From contig JAQMRL010000002.1 in the NCBI GenBank assembly GCA_035578175.1, positions 136,080,171 to 136,144,170 of the forward strand: a stretch of 64,000 nt of DNA, read 5' to 3'. Under the pieces are notes generated by a model, which was given only the letters and a program-made list of their open reading frames with translations, was not told the DNA's origin and ran no database searches. Position 1 is the stretch's first letter. The number at the start of each line of letters is the position of its first letter. The position numbers were made by a program, and so were the translations under genes. Source of the stretch: Catonia carolina. Taxonomy: Eukaryota; Arthropoda; Insecta; Hemiptera; Achilidae. Shown here piece by piece: positions 1-10,647 of this stretch.

Positions 1-408
1 TCACATGAAAGAATGTTTTAACTGATGTTATCATGTTATCAAGCTGGATGTATTCTGTATTTGTTTAATCTTGCGCATCATAACTTATTTTGTTAAAAAT
101 TTTAGTGGAGTAGGTATTCTCAACAAGAGTTGCTTAAAAATAACTGACTATTTGATTTTTTTCTGGTAAACATGTAAATGATGTCGAATTTGAGTGGAAT
201 GTATTAATAAATCTTTGTCTTCTAAAATAAAATGTATTTTTATGTGCAATGGACCGCACTAGGAAATAGAAATTATGCGTTTTTATAGAAGGTAAAAAGG
301 AATATTGTTCTCATATTCATTTGGAGAATCAAGTGTTTCCCAGTTTATGCATTTTTTTAGTTTTATTGTTATTAATGTATTGTTGATTTATCTCAACTTT
401 TGTTTCAG

Positions 409-591
409 GGTCGATCGAATTCAAAGCCTCCGGGAAGTACTACAAATTGGAGACAAGTGCGCCCTATACTTCCTATGGTTCCCAGTCAAAATCCATTCGT
501 TCCACTGCAGGCAATCACGCAATGCAGAACAAGACCTTCCACGTGTTCCAACTTTATATCAAAGAATACTCCAGAAAATCATCAGTCACAG
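409..591 (+). CDS. Internal coding exon of an unidentified gene
   Basis: A 183-bp exon with a pyrimidine-rich acceptor ending in TTTCAG just before 409 and a donor (CAG then GTAAAA) just after 591. It is exactly 61 codons and reads in phase 0. The peptide is rich in Pro, Ser, Asn and Gln (GRSNSKPPGSTTNW near the start, PENHQSQ at the end), which suggests a disordered tail. It joins in the same phase to the terminal exon at 3570. No domain or family is recognisable, so no function is offered. The other two frames are also open for most of the exon, but only this one continues through the next acceptor to a stop. Confidence 0.6.
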
Positions 592-1859
592 GTAAAATAG
601 TTAATCAAATGCTTGTATTTATTGTAATGAAAAAAAATTGATGGTTGTTAGAGTGATTTAACATTAAGGTTAATTATCAACATTAAAACCTTGTTTATCT
701 GAAACCTGCTGTATATGAAACAAGTTTTGAAAAAGTAATTTTTTTTGTTTAAAAAAATCTTCGCGATTTCCCTGGATGTTGTTGAGATGCATGTTGTATT
801 AATGCCCTTTTTTTGTTTGGTCTCATTATTTGTTCTTCCCCTACATAATTATCTAGAGCAAAAGACTTTCCAAAGTAATGTGTGCACGGTCAGAACCGAC
901 ATGCGCACACACTCAAAAGATTGCGCTTTAGTTATCCATTAGAAATTTTCTTGAGGGACCAACTGTTTCACTCTAGCAAGTTTCCCGGTATGTTTTCATA
1001 CTTCTTGATTTCTGCTTTCTGTTGGCATCCGTTACTCTCGATATTATACCTGCTTGATGTGCTCTTTGCAAAATTTGTATTGCTTGAGGAATTTTTTGAT
1101 TTTGTTATATGTGTCTGTGACATCCAGTCCAATTTCTAGAACTTGTTTGATGTCTTAACCCATTTTAGATTGACTGTCTTGTTGAGACCTCGAAGCGCTA
1201 ATTTCTTCAAAAGCCTGTTTTCTAGCTTTTAAATTCTGTATTTTGAGGACGTGGAAGACATATACTCGGTTCATCGTATAAGAAAGACAAAGACATGTTG
1301 AGTAAACCAACAGCGGTTACCGAATCAGCTGCTAAAGCGGCGACTCAAAAAAAATGCAACACTTTTAATGAAAACATCTTAATGACAACTGATACGCGCT
1401 TTTAACCATGTATAAAATATAGAAATAAAAAATACTATAACAGTAAATTCATAATTGAAAATAAATTATAGCCTAATGGACGTAAGAACGATGCGAGACA
1501 ATACGATGTCAAAAACTAACTGGTAGCATTTAACGTTGATATGTTCTTTGTCAAAAATGTAGAAAGAGATTTATGGGTTTGGATTAATCATTGTCAAATT
1601 CAATTGTGAAATAACGAGTGACTAAACTAATATTAGATGACTAATCATTAAAATAAAAATGTTTACTTTTAAAGTTCTCTTGTTTTGTCATACAGATCAG
1701 AAGTAATACGTATAATTTATAACCACATTTTTTTATGAAAAAGAATGGAAATGAATTATATCGTTTTTATAAATTTATTGATCGGTACTGAAAACATCAG
1801 TCATAATATGCTTTAGGCTTTACAGTTTCATTTATAAAAATACTTTTTTACTCTTAGAC

Positions 1860-2523
1860 GACAAAACTGCCCAACCATCTACATTAATAATATTCTGCTG
1901 CCTCACACTACTCAAACACGCTATCTTGGCTTACACTTAGACAGAAAACTTACATGGGACGTACATGTTACAAAGACACCCCACTAACTCAAAACGTGCT
2001 TCTATCAACTGAAACGCTTACTTGATAGACGTTCTAAATTAAACATGTCACATAAATTAACAATCTACAAGACAGTCTTAAGACCAATCTGGACGTATGG
2101 AGTTCAACTTGAGGATCTGCTAAACCTTCACACACGAAACGTATACAAGCGATTCAAAACAAGATTCTACGAGCGATAACGCAATGCCCTTTTTACATCA
2201 CACACTTAAGTTTGCACAAAAACTTACAAATCCCATACATAAATGACATCGCGAAAAAACTATACAAGATGATGCTTGACAAATTTGAATTACACGACAA
2301 CCCTCTCATACAAAACATGTTCACTAGGGTGATACCGGGTACTCTGCACAGACGTTTAAAACGCCTCTGGCCAAGGGTTCTTCTTGGCCAATTGTAGGAC
2401 TGTAGTGATGACAGCAAGCTCCAGCAAGTAATTCAAGTTTTGGAACCTTTAGTGTCATATTTAGAAATTGTTATATTATTGTAATAACAGATACTAAATT
2501 TTCAATAAAATGTGTCAAAAAAA
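1860..2523 (+). mobile_element. Jockey-like LINE 3' fragment, decayed
   Basis: Plus-strand translation gives the C-terminal part of a Jockey-clade non-LTR reverse transcriptase polyprotein. TRYLGLHLDRKLTWDVHV lies near 1915-1970, then KTVLRPIWTYGVQL, and the run ends in HRRLKRLWPR near 2350-2380. Stops and a frameshift interrupt it. The downstream AT-rich tail has an AATAAA-like signal before about 2520, as expected of a 5'-truncated LINE copy. It lies in sense orientation inside the intron of the plus-strand gene. Confidence 0.75.
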
Positions 2524-2798
2524 TTTTGGTACTTTTTAATCAGCGTGTACAGTTTTAAATAATGCGCATGCTCAGTGACGTCATTATTTGTTTACTTGAC
2601 TTATCTTTCTTACGATGAACTGAGTATATAATACTGTTTTTTCTTAATTGGATTGATTTCTTTATAAACAGTTTTGTTGTAACAATGTGCCAGATTGTGT
2701 TTATTTGCTACTTTTTTGTATATGCAGGTCCTGATGATTCTCCCAATTTGATTTATTATTATTTGCGTCAAGCTCCCAAAGTGGAAGTCGCTAAGTAT

Positions 2799-3140
2799 TT
2801 AATTATGGATTACTCTACTGGGTACCTTCCGTCTTTTCTCCACCCAGTATGCTTTCATTCTCTCCGAGAATGCCTTTTTCCTATCCTCAGTCCATCTAGT
2901 TCCGACTTTTTGATGTTTTTCCACCGGCTTGACCTCCCAGTCCTCAACGCATTTCCGGTATTTCTTCCTGTCAGTAGTTATTTCTTCAGGAATTCCCGCA
3001 AGATTGAGATCCTCTTTAACCTTTTTTATCCAGTCTACTCCATTTTTAAGAGAGCTAACATATTCCACTATTTTCCGTGTTATCCTATTCTCGGGGAGTC
3101 TTTTAATATGTCCGACAAACTTAAGTCTTCTTTTCCTCAT
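2799..3140 (-). mobile_element. LINE reverse-transcriptase C-terminal tail
   Basis: A minus-strand reading of about 113 residues begins RKRRLKFVGHIKRLPENR and resembles the post-polymerase tail of non-LTR retrotransposon ORF2 proteins (the RxxRLxxxGHIxRMxxxR type). It starts abruptly with no upstream polymerase motifs. I treat it as a 5'-truncated relic in antisense orientation inside the host intron. Confidence 0.6.
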
Positions 3141-3569
3141 TATTATTATTTTACTGTTTATTTGTATTATTAACTACGAATAATTTTGTACACTGATGCC
3201 TTGGTACTTCTAAAATATATTTAATATGTAGTATGTCTTATAGTTAAAAACTGAAAATCCAGTTTATCCAGGCAAGTCTACTCTCAAATACTTTTAGGTA
3301 AACAAATTTTTCAGTATAATGTAAATAATTCTCAACTTCTGATAATTTTCTTAAAAGTAAGTGAGCCTCTGGTTTTTAATGATGTTTTTTAATAGCTTTT
3401 TAGTAAAAATGATTCTGGTAAGCTAACTTACAGCAATATGCAATACATTTGTGTATAGTATGATTGTAAAGTACAGCCATACAAAATGCTTGTAGTCATA
3501 AAAATCCTAAAACAGCACTTGAATTATCATTGCGTAAGAGTTCTAATGTATTTTTGCCAATTTTAACAG

Positions 3570-3686
3570 GAACAGGTGAAACCACAGAATATTTCTTCAC
3601 CGGGTCAACATTCAAGGCCGCCGACAGTTATGAGTCAACCTAGGAAATCCAGAATTGCTGCTAAATTCAAGATGGATGTAGAGTAA
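3570..3686 (+). CDS. Terminal coding exon of the unidentified gene
   Basis: Acceptor AACAG ends at 3569. The exon begins in phase 0, matching the exon that ends at 591, and reads 38 codons to TAA at 3684-3686. The C-terminus is basic and Pro/Ser-rich, ending RKSRIAAKFKMDVE. The run of Arg/Lys suggests a nuclear or nucleic-acid-associated tail, but that is inference only. An AATAAA follows about 215 bases after the stop. The gene's upstream exons lie before the window, so its identity cannot be settled here. Confidence 0.6.
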   Translation, partial: EQVKPQNISSPGQHSRPPTVMSQPRKSRIAAKFKMDVE

Positions 3687-3901
3687 ATCGAAACGTGATA
3701 TACAGTGATTGATATATGCGACTGTCTTGTTTTCATTATACTAACTAATAACAAATTGTATTTAACTCTTTTCAATAGTAGAAAATAAATGTAAAAAAAT
3801 TGATGTTTATAGTAATGACAGTGAATGATTTGACAGTTTATTTGAATCTATTGATGTAAACAAATATTATTATGTAAGTTGCAATTGTAAACAGAATGTT
3901 C

Positions 3902-3907
3902 AATAAA
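3902..3907 (+). terminator. Candidate poly(A) signal of the plus-strand gene
   Basis: AATAAA lies 216 bases after the stop at 3686. Another AATAAA is near 3785. Both are plausible in this AT-rich DNA, and the choice between them cannot be made by eye. Confidence 0.4.
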
Positions 3908-4315
3908 TTTTAAGGTAATATAACAGTTATTTTTATTATATATCTTGTTATTTATTTAATCTTTCCTTGCTACTTGTTTAAAATTCTTAATATAATGCAC
4001 TTTGTCATCTCTAGTTGTACATCCTCTTGAAAACTGTTTTTAGTTGTGATAAAAAACATGAATGGCTGTTGACATCAACATGTGGGTACCTGATGACACG
4101 TAAGATTATCAGCATTATCCTAGATTATTTTGTGCCATGCCAGTAGCAATGCAAACAATATTCTTGCACTCATGCTTCATGTAGACACTGCTCAGTTTCG
4201 TAAGGATTATGAGTACAATAAGGTTTTAAATATACGAGGTGTATTTTTAAAGTAAGAATAGTTTTAAAATTTGGCTTCTATAGTGCTGTTGTTGGCATTT
4301 GGTGTGTGTGCATTG

Positions 4316-4892
4316 TGTAACGAACCAAATCAGCTACAGTAAAGTCTGTTTATGTTTGCTATAGTTGAGTATATAAACAAACTCCAGCTGACTGGAAAGT
4401 AAACATTTTTTGAAACTATTTAATTTATATTAAAAAAAAAGAATATTGAAAAGAGAGTTATTTACTGGTTGCTAGGAAACTATAAGAAGAATAATTATGA
4501 ATTTTGTGAAGAATATGGCGACTGTGGTTCCAGACATCGAACAGGATGGATGGTCCACAATCTCAGTGAAAAAAGTTTAAGTTAAAATAAATTTTAAAAA
4601 CGATACAATGTAAAAATGAAACTATATTTAAAAACGACGTATAATTTAAAATGAACGGGACATATTAACATTAAAAAAAATATTAAAATTAAATCAGTGA
4701 AAGTTTAAAATATAATAAAACATTTGATATAACGTACATGCTGAAAAAATGTGATAAATCATTAAATATAATTTATACAAGATAATTGAGTTTACTTTTA
4801 TTCACAGCAAATTCAGTATTCAACTTATGTGGAGTATTTAGTACGCCACAAATTTGTCATACCCTTGTGGGGATTAGATCGTTTTATCACAA
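4316..4892 (+). repeat. 5' LTR
   Basis: 577 bases, starting TGTAACGAACC. No mismatch to the 3' LTR was seen by eye, and the lengths are equal. It carries a TATAAA near 4372 and an AATAAA at 4586-4591, which could serve as promoter and poly(A) elements. The final bases are read as TATCACAA because the next four bases at the distal copy repeat the ATTG target. Confidence 0.93.
4372..4377 (+). promoter_or_regulatory. TATA box candidate in the LTR
   Basis: TATAAA in the context GAGTATATAAACAAAC, 56 bases into the LTR. The same site occurs in the 3' LTR at about 10127. The position is reasonable for U3-driven transcription. No initiator was assigned. Confidence 0.45.
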
Positions 4893-5048
4893 ATTAGGCA
4901 ACCCTAAATGTGGGGAAACATTCACGGTTTTTGGATTGGAAATATTGGTAGTAAAATAATTATACAACAAATTTAACAACCCTAAATGTGGGGAAAAGAA
5001 TATATAAATCAAATTTATTAACTAATTCACGAATTTTTTAAAAAAATT
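4893..5048 (+). repeat. Leader with a 20-bp direct repeat, possible primer site
   Basis: Untranslated leader between the 5' LTR and gag. CAACCCTAAATGTGGGGAAA occurs at 4899-4918 and again at 4977-4996, identical and 78 bases apart. The first copy sits within a few bases of the LTR end, where a tRNA primer-binding site should be. The sequence only loosely resembles insect gypsy primer sites, and I cannot assign a tRNA. Confidence 0.5.
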
Positions 5049-5974
5049 ATGTCAGAGGCTGATAAAAAGAAAATTGTAGATCTTCGTGTCACAGACTTAA
5101 AGTTGGAGCTCAGAAAGCGTGGTATGGACAGCAAAGGTGTAAAAACAGCACTCATGGAGCGACTACGAAGCGTTTTAGTTGAGGAAGGACAAGATCCAGA
5201 TTCGTGCCTATTTGAGATCGTCTCACCAACAACAGAAGCGGATCAGGTTCCAACTACATCTGAAGAGGGTCGAACGGATGAGCCAGACCAGACAGCATTA
5301 CCAGGACCAAGTCATCTCAACCAATTAACAGGTTTAGTTCAGACTTCAGGTGGAGCAGAGAACGTGAGTAATGATAATAATAGTGATGATCATCAAAATA
5401 ACATGAATACAGGTATGTTACAACAACTGATGTTGTTAGTCAGCAATTTAGGCAGTAAAATGGATGAACATAAAAATGAACTAAACAGTAAAATGGGAGA
5501 AAGTTTGAGTAATTTAGACAGTAAAATGGATAGACAGGAGGAAAGGTTAGGAAAGAAAATAGATGCTTTAGATTATAGGTTAGATAAACGAGAAAGGGCT
5601 ATAAGTGAACTTAGAGAAGGAATCAAACAGGATAATGTAAAAATAATTGATAAACTTAGGGCAGAAATTAGGAAAGATTTAGAGGATAGAAATAAAAGTA
5701 AAGATAAAGGAAATGCTAATTATTTTGAAAAAGATAAGGATATGAGTAAAAATAGTGCTGAAAATATAGGTAAAACTACTAATACTGTAAAAGAAAATGA
5801 AGTAACTTTTGATAATACAATAAAAAGTGTTGTAAATAATAATGATTATACCCAGATGAAAGTAAAACGAATTTCAATTGACAACAGTAAAGATGTGGAT
5901 AATAATGGTAATGAAATAATTGAGAAAGTTATAAATGAATATGAAATAAAAGCAAATGATAGGATAACATATAA
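5049..5974 (+). pseudogene. gag-like ORF with SAP domain, cut by the hAT insertion
   Basis: An ATG-started frame giving about 309 residues of retroelement sequence before the hAT boundary at 5975. The apparent ORF reads on into hAT sequence and stops at 6047. Residues about 10-43 form a SAP motif (DLRVTDLKLELRKRGMDSKG), a small helix-loop-helix nucleic-acid-binding domain present in some insect gypsy Gags. Residues about 140-215 look like a charged coiled coil (NSKMGES...RLGKKIDALDYRLDKRE). No CCHC knuckle is visible. Without the hAT insert and one target copy, this frame would run straight into the integrase frame. Confidence 0.75.
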
Positions 5975-8370
5975 CCGGGGTGGCCACAACGTGGCTCGCG
6001 AGCCACATGTGGCTCTTGAGTTAATCTGGTGCGGCTCTCGAACCTGAGTTCAGAGTAAAAATATTACTGATTTAAAAAAATATAATAATGCAATGTACAG
6101 GTTGAAAGTCTTTTAAGCTTTACAAAACTCAACATTTGTTTTGACAAGTCTTTTTTGTAGACTTGGCAACACTGCATACACACCATACGTCACGACAGTC
6201 AGTGTCAGTCAGTACTCAGTAGTCAGTCACACTACCGCTGCTTACATACGCTGTAGCTAGTAACATTATTTTTGTTTGTGCTGTGTTGTTGTTTTGAGTT
6301 CAGTTCTGTAAGTGCTAGTGCTGAAATAGTTACAATACAATGCTGTCTAAGAAGCGTAAATATGAAGAGGAGAATCGAGTTTTTAATACAGACTGGGAGG
6401 AAGAATTCGTTTTTGTTGAAAGAAACTCTAAGCCAATGTGTCTTTTGTGTCAAACCACTTTGTCACAGTTCAAAGCCAGTAATTTAAAACGCCATCATGA
6501 TACTAACCACGGTGGTTTCTGTAAAGATTTTCCTATTGGTTCTCAGTTAAGGAAAACTAAATTAAAATCCTTAAAGGAAAAACTTGATTGTCAGAGTAGG
6601 GTTATGTCAATGTTTACAAAAGAAGCAGATTTGACAACTGAGGCTGGCTTAGTTTTGGCTTTTAATATTGCAAAAGCAAAGAAGCCTTACACAGAGGGAG
6701 AGTTTATTAAGAAGAATATGTCACAAGTTGTTTCTATTTTAGACCCTGAAAATAAAAAATTGCAGAAATTGATAGACCAAATGCCTGCTGCTAGACATAC
6801 AATAGAGAGGCGAATTTCTGTTATTAGTGGCGATATTGTTGGCAATTTACAACAAAATTTAATTGAGTGCTCAGCAATTAGTCTGGCTTTGGACGAATCT
6901 ACAGATGTCAAAGATAAACCCCAATTAGCCATATTTGTAAGGTACGTGACAAAAGACTTGGAGGTTGAGGAAGAACTGTTAGACCTGGTTACATTGAATG
7001 TTACTACTCGTGGTTGTGATATTAAAGAAGCCCTGGATGGTGTTTTATTGAAGAACTCTGTGCCTAAAAGTAGTATTGTTAGCATTGCTACCGACGGTGC
7101 ACCAGCTATGGCAGGTAAGAAACAAGGGCTTATTGGGCTTTTAAATGAGGATACATCATACCCTGCTTTCCTACCTGTACATTGCATTATTCACAGGGAA
7201 CATTTAGCTGCAAAGTATTTTCAATATCCCCAGATTATGCAGGTAGTTTTAAAAATTGTTAACTACATTCGATCAAGTGCTAAGACACACCGACAGTTCA
7301 AATCCTTCTTAGAGGGCTTGGACAATGACGAGCTTCCTGATGATGTATCATGGTACTGTTTAGTTAGATGGCTATCAGTAAGCAATGTTCTTGACCGATT
7401 TTTTCAATTACTTGATCCAATAAAACAGTTTATGCGAGAAAAAGAAAAATCTTTCCCAGAACTTGATGACCCCCAGTGGTTGTTAGATTTGGCTTTTTTT
7501 ACAGATGTGGTTCAGCATTTACAAACCCTAAACATATCACTACAAGGAAGAGAAAAACTTATTTCTGACTTAGCGCAGAGTGTATTTAGCTTTCATAGCA
7601 AGTTAAGGCTCTTTCGGAAAGATCTTGAGACTAAGACATTTGCTCACTTCAAATGTTTGAAGAAAATTATTGAAAGCAATCCTGATGTTCAAGTTGAAAC
7701 TGCAGATTATTTATGTAAATTATCTGGTCTTGCTGAAGAAATCAATGGCAGATTTAATGATTTGAGAATGCTCAAGCCTTCATTTTCATTCTTGGAAAAC
7801 CCATTTGGTGTTGATGTTGTGGGCGACGGCTGTCCTGTTTCATCACCAATTACAAATGATACAGCAGCTGTAGAGTTGGAGATACTAGAATTGCAAGAGG
7901 ATGAAGGGCTGAAAGGACTAAAACGGAGTGGCATTTCAGCTATAGATTTTTGGAAGAAAGTTCCAGAAGAAAAATACCCTCTAACAAAATTGTGTGCTAA
8001 GAGACTAATCTCAATATTTGGCACTACGTATGTGTGTGAATCACTGTACTCAACACTTAAGTTCATTAAATCTAAATATCGATCTGAACTAACTGATGAA
8101 CACTTGAGTGAACTCGTGCGAACTGCGCTTACCAATTATAAACCAAACTTCAAACAACTAACAGCTAAAATGAACACTCGTAAAAGCAATTGAACATTAA
8201 GTTAACATTGAATGTTATAAATAAGTAGAGTACAATAAATGTTTCTTCTTTTAAAATTAAAAAGTGTCTTTAACTTATTAAACATAAATTCATGTCCAAA
8301 CAATGTGGCTCGCCTTAAAACAGCTTCATAAATTTGTGGCTCCCTGAGTAAAGGTTAGTGGCCACCCCTG
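5975..8370 (+). mobile_element. hAT superfamily transposon, Buster type, complete
   Basis: A 2396-bp element with short inverted ends CCGGGGTGGCCAC at 5975 and GTGGCCACCCCTG ending at 8370, one terminal mismatch. It is flanked by a perfect 8-bp duplication ACATATAA (5967-5974 and 8371-8378). The centre of that target fits the nnnTAnnn preference described for Buster-family hATs, not the Ac-type nTnnnnAn. It carries one uninterrupted transposase ORF. GTGGCTC-type words recur in the subterminal regions (for example 5991-6015 and 8303-8341) and may be transposase binding sites. Confidence 0.93.
6340..8193 (+). CDS. hAT-Buster transposase (ZBED5/SCAND3-like)
   Basis: An open 617-residue ORF from a true ATG, with no stop or intron. 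A BED-like zinc finger is formed by C34, C37, H52 and H57. The RNase H-like core has D185 (LALDESTDVKDKPQ), D252 (ATDGAPAMAG) and E567 (CESLYSTLKF in the C-terminal dimerisation block). A helical insertion lies between the last two, with the SWYCLVRWLS motif near residue 340. The family includes the host-domesticated vertebrate ZBED5 and SCAND3. Here the flanking inverted ends and target duplication show a transposon gene. Activity is plausible but unproven, since single missense changes cannot be judged by eye. Confidence 0.92.
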   Translation: MLSKKRKYEEENRVFNTDWEEEFVFVERNSKPMCLLCQTTLSQFKASNLKRHHDTNHGGFCKDFPIGSQLRKTKLKSLKEKLDCQSRVMSMFTKEADLTTEAGLVLAFNIAKAKKPYTEGEFIKKNMSQVVSILDPENKKLQKLIDQMPAARHTIERRISVISGDIVGNLQQNLIECSAISLALDESTDVKDKPQLAIFVRYVTKDLEVEEELLDLVTLNVTTRGCDIKEALDGVLLKNSVPKSSIVSIATDGAPAMAGKKQGLIGLLNEDTSYPAFLPVHCIIHREHLAAKYFQYPQIMQVVLKIVNYIRSSAKTHRQFKSFLEGLDNDELPDDVSWYCLVRWLSVSNVLDRFFQLLDPIKQFMREKEKSFPELDDPQWLLDLAFFTDVVQHLQTLNISLQGREKLISDLAQSVFSFHSKLRLFRKDLETKTFAHFKCLKKIIESNPDVQVETADYLCKLSGLAEEINGRFNDLRMLKPSFSFLENPFGVDVVGDGCPVSSPITNDTAAVELEILELQEDEGLKGLKRSGISAIDFWKKVPEEKYPLTKLCAKRLISIFGTTYVCESLYSTLKFIKSKYRSELTDEHLSELVRTALTNYKPNFKQLTAKMNTRKSN

Positions 8371-8372
8371 AC

Positions 8373-8404
<32 letters not shown>

Positions 8405-8405
8405 G
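8371..8405 (+). repeat. Target duplication followed by an (AAT)n tract
   Basis: The 3' copy of the hAT target ACATATAA (8371-8378) runs directly into an ATA/AAT trinucleotide array to about 8404. In the gag frame the array would encode asparagines and forms the join between the gag-like and integrase parts. Confidence 0.85.
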
Positions 8406-9387
8406 CGGACAGTGTAATGAATTTAAGTCTAAAACATTTTTGAAGAATGTTGTTAGAAACAATGCAATTAATAAAGTTAATATTATTAGGAATTTCACAA
8501 CCAAAGGAATTAACAACCATAATATGACTGGGTTATGTGTAACAGAGGTACCTAGCAGGAAGTTACAAAAGGTGTATTGTGATTTATTTGGTCCAATGCC
8601 AAGAACTTATTTAGGATTTGAATATGTGTTTATATTAGTATGTGGATATTCTAAATTTGTGAAATTGTATTTAGTCAAAAAAGCAAATGCCACTACTTTA
8701 TTAAGTAAAGTTAAAGATTTCATTAAAAACGTGGGAAGACCTGAGATCATTGTCAGTGACCACGGGAAACAATTCACAAGTATTATTTGGCAAAGGGAAT
8801 TAACAAATTTGGGAATAAAATCAGGAATGGTATCAGTATTTCACCCACAATCTAACATCTCTGAGAGGTACTTACAACAGCTAGGGACATTACTTAGAGT
8901 ATTTTTAACAGGGAAACGTCATGTTGAATGGTACAAATATATAAAAAAAATAGAGAATCTTATCAATTATAACGTCAATATTACTACTAATCACAGACCA
9001 GTAGAAGTAATGTTTGGGAGAAGGGTATTAGATGTAGCCTGCGAAAAAATAAAATTTCCAGGAGAAGAAAAGAAAAGTATTGATCTTAATTTAGACTTAA
9101 TAAATGAAGAAATTACTAAAAGATTAAAAGAAGTAGCTAATAAAAGAAAAAATAACAATAAAGATGGAATTAGTAAAATAAAGTTTGACATAGGTGACCA
9201 GGTGTTAATTAAGAATTTTGAGCTGTCAAACAAAGGAAAGAAATATAGTAAAAAATGTACGCACAGATATAGGGGTCCTTTTGACGTTGTTAAAGTTTGT
9301 GATAATAAAAATATTCTGTTATTAAAGAGTAACAAGAATGATTTATTTTTTATAAATAAAGCAATATGTAAAAAATATTTCAAATGA
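8379..9387 (+). pseudogene. Retroviral-type integrase core, N-terminally truncated
   Basis: Open from the hAT boundary to TGA at 9385-9387, with no ATG of its own near the start. The catalytic core shows D in VYCDLFGPMP, D in IVSDHGKQFTS, and E in HPQSNISERY 35 residues further on. The C-terminal region resembles the gypsy integrase tail, including FDIGDQVLIKN and HRYRGPFDVVKV. The HHCC zinc-binding N-terminus is not visible, and there is no upstream reverse transcriptase or RNase H. The frame is the same as gag once the hAT and one target copy are discounted. Confidence 0.8.
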
Positions 9388-10056
9388 GATTATATTATAA
9401 TGTTTTAACATTAGATTAGTTAAGAGAAATGCAAGGGATAAAATTGAAATAAAAAGGTTGGTAGAGATTTCTAAACTGGAGGTATCAACAACCTTATAAA
9501 ACTAAAGAGATTACTAATTAATTATTAGATCTAGTATGATTATGATAAATATGACAATGGACATAATAATTACAATAAATGTCTGAAAATGTTATGTACA
9601 TGGTTTATTTGGTTGTGTTTTGTTATTAATCTTTGTTTATTTAATTTGTTTATTTATGTTGTGTTAATGTTTATTCGGCAAATGGATTTAATATGCCATA
9701 GATATATAATTCACAATATAGAGTTAGTAGTTCATGGATGAACGGTCCACAGTAAGTTTAAAAGAATTTATATTTTCTTTGTTATTTGATTGTATTGTGT
9801 TGTGTTCCTCCTGTTCATCTATTGAGATGTCTATATTGTTCGTTAAGTAGTTATTTTGTTAGTGATTTGTTTATATAATTTGTTAAGTTATATTTAATTA
9901 TATTAGTGTTGATTGAGTAATAAGTTGTAAAGTTACCTAGCACTATAAGTTTAAAATATTTGGGCTATAATTGGAACATTTAAATTTATCAATCAAATTC
10001 AAATTTTAGATATAATTCTAGTTATGGGCTAAATTTTTCTTTGATTTCAAAATTTA

Positions 10057-10070
10057 AATGGGGGGGTATT
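10057..10070 (+). promoter_or_regulatory. Polypurine tract
   Basis: AAATGGGGGGGTATT lies immediately before the 3' LTR. A G-rich purine run here is the expected primer for plus-strand DNA synthesis. Confidence 0.8.
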
Positions 10071-10647
10071 TGTAACGAACCAAATCAGCTACAGTAAAGT
10101 CTGTTTATGTTTGCTATAGTTGAGTATATAAACAAACTCCAGCTGACTGGAAAGTAAACATTTTTTGAAACTATTTAATTTATATTAAAAAAAAAGAATA
10201 TTGAAAAGAGAGTTATTTACTGGTTGCTAGGAAACTATAAGAAGAATAATTATGAATTTTGTGAAGAATATGGCGACTGTGGTTCCAGACATCGAACAGG
10301 ATGGATGGTCCACAATCTCAGTGAAAAAAGTTTAAGTTAAAATAAATTTTAAAAACGATACAATGTAAAAATGAAACTATATTTAAAAACGACGTATAAT
10401 TTAAAATGAACGGGACATATTAACATTAAAAAAAATATTAAAATTAAATCAGTGAAAGTTTAAAATATAATAAAACATTTGATATAACGTACATGCTGAA
10501 AAAATGTGATAAATCATTAAATATAATTTATACAAGATAATTGAGTTTACTTTTATTCACAGCAAATTCAGTATTCAACTTATGTGGAGTATTTAGTACG
10601 CCACAAATTTGTCATACCCTTGTGGGGATTAGATCGTTTTATCACAA
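10071..10647 (+). repeat. 3' LTR
   Basis: 577 bases, apparently identical to 4316-4892. It is followed by the ATTG target copy at 10648-10651 and then by the right piece of the old mariner. Confidence 0.93.

Larger units (their letters stand above)
592..3569 (+). other. Intron with two decayed LINE tails
   Basis: Bounded by the donor at 592 and the acceptor AG at 3568-3569. It contains a Jockey-like remnant (about 1860-2523) and a minus-strand LINE C-terminal remnant (2799-3140). Elsewhere it is AT-rich and shows no supported coding exon. Confidence 0.55.
4316..10647 (+). mobile_element. Ty3/gypsy-type LTR retrotransposon, RT-less, interrupted
   Basis: Two 577-bp direct repeats (4316-4892 and 10071-10647) begin TGTAACGAAC and end TATCACAA. 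They are flanked by a 4-bp target duplication ATTG (4312-4315 and 10648-10651). Between them are a gag-like ORF with a SAP domain, an integrase core ORF and a polypurine tract directly before the 3' LTR. Protease, reverse transcriptase, RNase H and the integrase zinc-binding part were not found. A hAT element occupies 5975-8370. The copy therefore depends on enzymes supplied by others. Confidence 0.9.

Noticed and set aside
745..1139. Overlapping short plus-strand ORFs containing Cys and His residues
   Set aside because: Residue spacing does not form a zinc finger, no splice phase links them to the neighbouring exons, and composition explains them.
2685..3173. 162-codon plus-strand ORF with an AG-preceded segment near 2728
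   Set aside because: Most of it is the reverse complement of a LINE tail encoded on the minus strand. The short part before that has no good donor or family match.
6687..8135. Two minus-strand ORFs of 166 and 142 codons
   Set aside because: Shadows opposite the hAT transposase, with no motifs of their own.
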